Positions 15,779-19,923 of a DNA stretch of 19,923 nucleotides are shown piece by piece. Within the stretch, counting starts at the first letter, position 1. Every line of letters begins with the position of its first letter. Made by a program: the position numbers and the translations under genes. The stretch spans positions 1-19,923 of the forward strand of contig PKDP01000037.1 of the NCBI GenBank assembly GCA_002862585.1, given 5' to 3'. The DNA is from Flavobacteriales bacterium (GTDB lineage: Bacteria; Bacteroidota; Bacteroidia; Flavobacteriales; UBA7312). Under the pieces are notes generated by a model. That model saw only the letters and a program-made list of their open reading frames with translations, was not told where the DNA came from and did no database searches.

Positions 15779-16639
15779 ATGAATAAAAATAAAAAATTTA
15801 ATACAGCAATAACGTTAGAAAGCGGAGCAAAATTGCTCGATTTATCAACACCAATTGTCATGGGTATTTTAAACCTTACAAACGACTCATTTTTCGATGG
15901 TGGAAAACATAATTCTGAAAATAATGCACTAAAGCAAACTGAAAAATTGCTGGAAGAAGGAGCTACTATTATCGATATAGGTGCCTACTCTTCTAGACCT
16001 AATGCTAGACATATCTCTGCTGACGAGGAATGGCAAAGACTAGAAAATAATCTGAAAAATATTAACAACGAATTTCCGTCTGCTATCCTATCCATAGATA
16101 CCTTTCGATCGGTAATAGCAAGACGCGCAATTGAGGCTGGTGGAGACCTGATAAATGATATTTCAGCTGGTGAGCTTGACGACAAAATGTTCGACATAAT
16201 TGCTCAATTAAAGGTGCCCTACATAATAATGCATATGAAAGGTACACCCCAAAATATGCAAGACAACCCTCAATATGACTGCATTGAGGATGAAGTAAAA
16301 ATCTATTTTGAAAAAAAGGTAAATCAACTAAATGAAAAGGGTGTGATAGATATCATCATTGACCCTGGTTTTGGATTTGGCAAAACCCTAGAACACAATT
16401 ACCAATTGCTTAATCGACTAGAGCACTTACACGCACTAAAATTACCACTACTTGCAGGCGTTTCTAGAAAGTCCATGATTTACAAGCCTCTGGGTACTGA
16501 TGCAGAACATGCTCTTAATGGTACTAGCGTTATTCATACTATGTGCCTAGATAAAGGAGTATCTATTTTGAGGGCACATGACGTTAGGGAAGCTATAGAA
16601 TGTGTAAAATTAACTAACTTCGCCAAAACGAATTTGTAA
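15779..16639 (+). CDS. folP: Dihydropteroate synthase FolP
   Basis: A 286-residue TIM-barrel enzyme of folate synthesis that joins p-aminobenzoate to 6-hydroxymethyl-dihydropterin pyrophosphate; it is the sulfonamide target. I choose the ATG at 15779. An in-frame ATG at 15737 would add 14 atypical residues and overlap the divergent gene. Family motifs: VMGILNLTNDSFFDGG (27-42), DIGAYSSRP (66-74), SIDTF (105-109), NDIS (126-129), MHMKGTPQNMQ (151-161), IDPGFGFGKT (194-203), GVSRKS (227-232) and RAHDV (265-269). N32, D107, N126, D196, K231, R265 and H267 cover the expected metal and substrate residues. Unusually, loop 1 reads NLTNDSF where nearly all relatives have N-x-TPDSF, so N35 replaces a conserved proline. 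The stop overlaps the dacA start by one base. Confidence 0.95.
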   Translation: MNKNKKFNTAITLESGAKLLDLSTPIVMGILNLTNDSFFDGGKHNSENNALKQTEKLLEEGATIIDIGAYSSRPNARHISADEEWQRLENNLKNINNEFPSAILSIDTFRSVIARRAIEAGGDLINDISAGELDDKMFDIIAQLKVPYIIMHMKGTPQNMQDNPQYDCIEDEVKIYFEKKVNQLNEKGVIDIIIDPGFGFGKTLEHNYQLLNRLEHLHALKLPLLAGVSRKSMIYKPLGTDAEHALNGTSVIHTMCLDKGVSILRAHDVREAIECVKLTNFAKTNL

Positions 16640-17415
16640 TGGGTTTTATCGAATTTAACATACTTGATATTGTAGACATCTTTTTAGTGGCTATTCTTTT
16701 ATATCAATTGTATAAACTGATAAAAGGGACTGTTGCTATTAAGATTTTCATTGGAATTGCAGCAATCTACCTACTGTGGAAACTGGTAGAAGCCTTACAA
16801 ATGGACTTGCTCAGTGAAATTCTTGGACAATTCATTGGTGTAGGTGTTTTAGCCGTAATTATTGTTTTCCAACAAGAAGTCAGACGTTTCTTATTGATGA
16901 TTGGAAACACCAAATTTTTATCTAAAGATGGGGTGTTAAAGTTCAATTGGATAAACGATGAAACTGCTGCTGAAGTTGATGTATCCGCCATCACCAATGC
17001 TTGTGAGAAGATGGCTAGCACAAAAACTGGTGCTATTATTGTCATTACTAGAGAAAATGGACTGCCAAACTATATTGAAACTGGTGAAAGTATAAATTCA
17101 AAAACTTCTAGCATTCTTCTTCAAAGTATCTTCTTTAAAAATAGTCCACTACATGACGGTGCTGTAATAATTACAGGAAATACTGTTAAAGCCGCAAGGT
17201 GTGTACTTCCAACAATTGAGAATGAAAACTTCCCTTCTAATCTAGGAATGCGTCATAGAGCAGCTGCAGGAATTTCAGAAAATACTGATTGTATTGCAAT
17301 TATAGTTTCTGAAGAAAGAGGGAAAATTTCTGTAGCTCAAAAAGGTAAACTCGAGATTAGCTTATCTGCCGAACAGCTTAAAGAATTACTTCAAAAAGAA
17401 TTACACCAAAAGTAA
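16639..17415 (+). CDS. dacA: Diadenylate cyclase CdaA/DacA
   Basis: A 258-residue membrane-anchored enzyme that makes cyclic di-AMP from two ATP. Three membrane segments occupy the N-terminus at about residues 10-29, 32-50 and 60-78, followed by the linker FQQEVRRFL. The cytoplasmic DAC domain (about 95-240) has both catalytic motifs, DGA at 173-175 (LHDGAVII) and RHR at 205-207 (GMRHRAAAG), and the acidic SEER (224-227). Length fits the CdaA type. The first base of ATG is the last base of the folP stop (TAATG), so translation is probably coupled. No CdaR gene is seen, as expected outside Firmicutes. The stop is directly abutted by the stop of the convergent permease gene. Confidence 0.96.
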   Translation: MGFIEFNILDIVDIFLVAILLYQLYKLIKGTVAIKIFIGIAAIYLLWKLVEALQMDLLSEILGQFIGVGVLAVIIVFQQEVRRFLLMIGNTKFLSKDGVLKFNWINDETAAEVDVSAITNACEKMASTKTGAIIVITRENGLPNYIETGESINSKTSSILLQSIFFKNSPLHDGAVIITGNTVKAARCVLPTIENENFPSNLGMRHRAAAGISENTDCIAIIVSEERGKISVAQKGKLEISLSAEQLKELLQKELHQK

Positions 17416-18735
17416 TTAGCTCTTCAATCTAGGGTCAAGGGCATCTCTCAGACCTTCTCCAATAAGATTGTAAATCGTAATTGTAATGAATATGGCAAAA
17501 CCGGGGAACATTACCAACCACCATGCTTCAAACTCTTGACGACCCAAGTTCAATAAAGAACCCCAAGTAACCACGTCATCTGGCACTCCTATACCAAGGA
17601 ATGATAATGAGCTTTCTATGAGAATAGCCGAGGCTACACCAAAGGCAATGGATACAAAAACAGGAGCTAGAGCATTCGGTAAAGCGTGTTTTGCTATGGC
17701 TCTGAAGTTTGAAAAACCTAATGATTTAGCCGCTTGTATATATTCGAGTTCTCTAATCCTTAAAAACTCAGCTCTTGTAAAACGAGCAATACCAGTCCAT
17801 GAAGTAAGTCCAATAATGACCATTATTAACCATATACTTCTTACAAAAATGGCAGAAATAGTAATGATTAAAATTAGTCTTGGTATGGAGTTTAATATTT
17901 CAATTCCTCTAGAAATGTATGAGTCAATTGGCACACTTACTTCTTTACCTAGCCAACCGAAGTTAAACAAACGCGATAACAACCTCATTACTACTAGTAT
18001 GGCAACGATTATCAATAAACTGATAACTAACTCCCACACGCCATTACCTGTTGAAAAAGCATTTGAAAGCGTATATTTTCGCACTCCAAAACCATAGAAA
18101 AAGGCAAGGAAAACGCCTAATAATGTAAATATATATTTTACTCTAGACATCAGTAAATTTCTATCGCCAAAGAATCCGGCTAAAGCACCTAAAAAGACAC
18201 CTATTATACTAGCTATACCCATAGCCAGTACACCGACTAATAAAGATATTCTAGTTCCATGAATAAGTCCTGAAGCTAAATCCCTTCCGATGTTATCTGT
18301 ACCCATAATATGCCTCAATCGACTTGGAATGGCTACAATTTCATTATCGCTATTTTTATAACGCTGTTCATCCAATGGTGAGACATACTCTCTGTTATAC
18401 CTATCTCCTTTGTCTGGCGAATAAGGAATGGGAGCCCACACTACACTTTCTAAATCTAACTTTCTCCAGTCAGTGATATCAAACTGTAGCATTTCAACAA
18501 GTCCAGCATCGTTCTTTACTGAATCTACCTTTGAAGGGTTTACTAAAGTAGAAAAAGCTGGATAAAAGGTTTCTCCTTTGTATTTACAGTACAAGGGTTG
18601 ATCATTTGCTATAATTGGTGCAAATAAAGCAATGAATACCAAACCTGTAAGAATGTATAATGAAATAAGTGCAGGCTTATTCTTTTTGAATTGTTGCCAA
18701 GCGTATTTTTTAAATGAAAAATTATTCTGTTCCAT
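17416..18735 (-). CDS. Enlarged DppC/OppC-type ABC transporter permease
   Basis: A 439-residue inner-membrane permease of the peptide ABC family, much longer than the usual 280-310. TM1 is at about 21-43. A periplasmic insertion of about 110 residues (44-155) follows, ending in HIMGTDNIGRD (142-152), the normal DppC sequence before TM2 (162-190). An apparent extra pair of helices follows at about 200-217 and 233-254. The core then resumes: TM at about 283-308, EAA loop at about 317-352 (EYIQAAKSLGFSNFRAI), TMs at 357-380 and 403-425, and end DPRLKS. It begins six bases after the stop of the partner DppB-type gene, so the two form a heterodimer pair. The ATPase and binding protein are not visible. 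The substrate is probably peptides but not proven. Confidence 0.92.
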   Translation of the reverse strand: MEQNNFSFKKYAWQQFKKNKPALISLYILTGLVFIALFAPIIANDQPLYCKYKGETFYPAFSTLVNPSKVDSVKNDAGLVEMLQFDITDWRKLDLESVVWAPIPYSPDKGDRYNREYVSPLDEQRYKNSDNEIVAIPSRLRHIMGTDNIGRDLASGLIHGTRISLLVGVLAMGIASIIGVFLGALAGFFGDRNLLMSRVKYIFTLLGVFLAFFYGFGVRKYTLSNAFSTGNGVWELVISLLIIVAILVVMRLLSRLFNFGWLGKEVSVPIDSYISRGIEILNSIPRLILIITISAIFVRSIWLIMVIIGLTSWTGIARFTRAEFLRIRELEYIQAAKSLGFSNFRAIAKHALPNALAPVFVSIAFGVASAILIESSLSFLGIGVPDDVVTWGSLLNLGRQEFEAWWLVMFPGFAIFITITIYNLIGEGLRDALDPRLKS

Positions 18736-18741
18736 ATCTAT

Positions 18742-19923
18742 TTATTTGTAAGAAATTCTTGGATCAACAACTGCATAAAGCACATCGGCAACTAAATAGC
18801 CAATCATGGTTAAGAAACCGATTATTGTAAATACTGCTACAATCATTGGGTAATCCGAATTCAGAATAGAGTTATATATTTCAAATCCCATTCCTGGAAT
18901 GGTAAAAATGGTTTCTATAATTACAGAACCACCTATTGCTAATGGGAAAATATTAGCAAAAACCGTAATAATTGGCAACAATGAATTTCTTAAAGCATGC
19001 TTCATAACGACTTTGCCCTCTCCTAAACCTTTAGCTCTTGCTGTTCTTATATAATCTTGTCCAAAGACATCTATTACACCAACTCGCATTATTCTACTTA
19101 AGAAGGCAAAGGAACTGTAAGTGTAAGTAATTAGTGGCAAGATAAAATAAGGTGTTCTGTGAGCTGTCTTTTCCCAAAAAGACCATTCTGGATTAAATAA
19201 GGTTGGGTCTTGAATTCCTGAAACTGGAAACCATCTCAATGTGTCAGGGTTAGCAAAAGTATAAAGCAACAATACCCCGATAAAGAATCCAGGCATTGAG
19301 TACAATACAAATACGACTATTGATGAGATTCTATCAAAGCTACTGTCTTTCTTGTATGCCGAATATATCCCCAGAGGAATACTAATGATATAGGCAAACA
19401 ATACCGATAAAATAGAAAATGAAAATGAAATCCATACTTTAGACCATATCTTTGTATTAATAGGCTGACTATCGATGTATGAATAACCAAAATCACCTCT
19501 TACAACACCTTTTCTATTTTCACCGTCACCAAATAACCAAAAGTGGTATTGATTTTTAGAACCGTAGTAGATAATTTGGGGTACATAACTTTTCCAAGAA
19601 GATTGTTGGCTAAGCATAGCATCGTATGTTAATTTAGCTAAATCAAATTCATTTTTTACGCCTGATAAGAAACTGTATTTAGCATAAAGCTCATTCAAGG
19701 AATTAAACTTCGATTCTAATACACTAGGATTAGCTGTTTCCAGCATTGCATTTACCTCAAAGTTAGATTGAGTAATAACATCATTTATTTCGTTTTTAGA
19801 GTAGGTTGGATTACCATCGCTATCTAAATTACTGTTAAAGATTTCATCTAAATTTAAAGAAAAATGACTGGTTTGTGTTTTGCTTAACTGATTGAAATAA
19901 GCAGAGACATCTTCCCAGTTTCC
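18742..19923 (-). CDS. DppB/OppB-type ABC transporter permease with large periplasmic insertion (5' end outside window)
   Basis: The frame stays open to the window edge, so 393 C-terminal residues are seen and the start lies outside; the ATG at 19744-19746 is internal. In the visible part the first ~155 residues are hydrophilic and look like a periplasmic domain inserted between TM1 (not seen) and TM2. It includes an acidic, Asn/Asp-rich stretch (LDEIFNSDLNGDSDG) and ends at RGDFGYSY, the motif normally just before TM2 in this family. Then come the core helices, the EAA loop (DYIRTARAKGLGEGKVVMKH), IPGMGFEIYN and the terminal DPRISYK. It forms a pair with the DppC-type gene six bases downstream. 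Large insertions in both partners suggest a transporter suited to an unusual substrate or partner; that is inference. Confidence 0.9.
   Translation of the reverse strand, partial: GNWEDVSAYFNQLSKTQTSHFSLNLDEIFNSNLDSDGNPTYSKNEINDVITQSNFEVNAMLETANPSVLESKFNSLNELYAKYSFLSGVKNEFDLAKLTYDAMLSQQSSWKSYVPQIIYYGSKNQYHFWLFGDGENRKGVVRGDFGYSYIDSQPINTKIWSKVWISFSFSILSVLFAYIISIPLGIYSAYKKDSSFDRISSIVVFVLYSMPGFFIGVLLLYTFANPDTLRWFPVSGIQDPTLFNPEWSFWEKTAHRTPYFILPLITYTYSSFAFLSRIMRVGVIDVFGQDYIRTARAKGLGEGKVVMKHALRNSLLPIITVFANIFPLAIGGSVIIETIFTIPGMGFEIYNSILNSDYPMIVAVFTIIGFLTMIGYLVADVLYAVVDPRISYK

Noticed and set aside
17384..17417. 7-bp inverted repeat (AATTACT/AGTAATT) at the dacA-permease junction as a terminator
   Set aside because: The stem is almost all A-T with a 20-base loop and no proper T-run, so it would be too weak.
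17618..18097. 159-codon plus-strand reading frame opposite the DppC-type permease
   Set aside because: Antisense shadow of a strong membrane protein gene; the hydrophobic pattern is mirrored from the permease.

Overview
This is an AT-rich chromosomal window from a member of the Bacteroidota, most likely a Flavobacteriales-type marine or freshwater bacterium. Four things point there: a secreted subtilase with a C-terminal type IX secretion sorting domain, promoter -7 boxes of the Bacteroidota form TAnnTTTG, almost no Shine-Dalgarno sequences, and the gene set DUF1599 / BT_3928-like DoxX protein / tpiA / folP / dacA typical of this phylum. It reads as core chromosome. I see no phage, insertion sequence, CRISPR array, integron or defence locus.

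Layout. (1) Bases 1-2395, plus strand: a tight set of four genes, namely the C-terminal part of a 2-oxo acid dehydrogenase E2 subunit (cut by the window edge), a DEDDh exonuclease, a small SdpI-type membrane protein and a fumarylacetoacetate hydrolase family enzyme. (2) Bases 2398-5766, minus strand: a MORN-type repeat protein, mnmA and a T9SS-exported S8 protease, linked by 8-bp and 4-bp overlaps and preceded by a good Bacteroidota promoter that almost touches the first start codon. (3) Bases 5767-6344: a gap of about 580 bases with a tRNA-Arg(ACG), its promoter and terminator, and several inverted repeats of unknown role. (4) Bases 6345-15754, minus strand: a compact seven-gene block read in the order DUF1599 protein, DoxX/BT_3928-like protein, DppB-type permease, tpiA, prmA, a 1475-residue exported protein of unknown function, plsY. 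(5) Bases 15779-17415, plus strand: folP and the diadenylate cyclase gene dacA/cdaA, overlapping by one base and divergent from block 4. (6) Bases 17416-19923, minus strand: two enlarged oligopeptide-type ABC permeases, the upstream one running off the window.

How the genes relate. Most encode housekeeping functions: dehydrogenase complex, tRNA thiolation, phospholipid synthesis, glycolysis, ribosomal protein methylation, folate and c-di-AMP synthesis. The less explained parts are the 1475-residue exported protein inside the housekeeping operon, a DppB-type permease with no partner genes beside it, the enlarged DppB/DppC pair, and the intergenic inverted repeats around the tRNA. Packing is extreme: two convergent gene pairs have gaps of 2 and 0 bases, and one divergent pair has only 24 bases between starts. 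I do not find a clear new multi-gene system; the candidates below are ranked accordingly.
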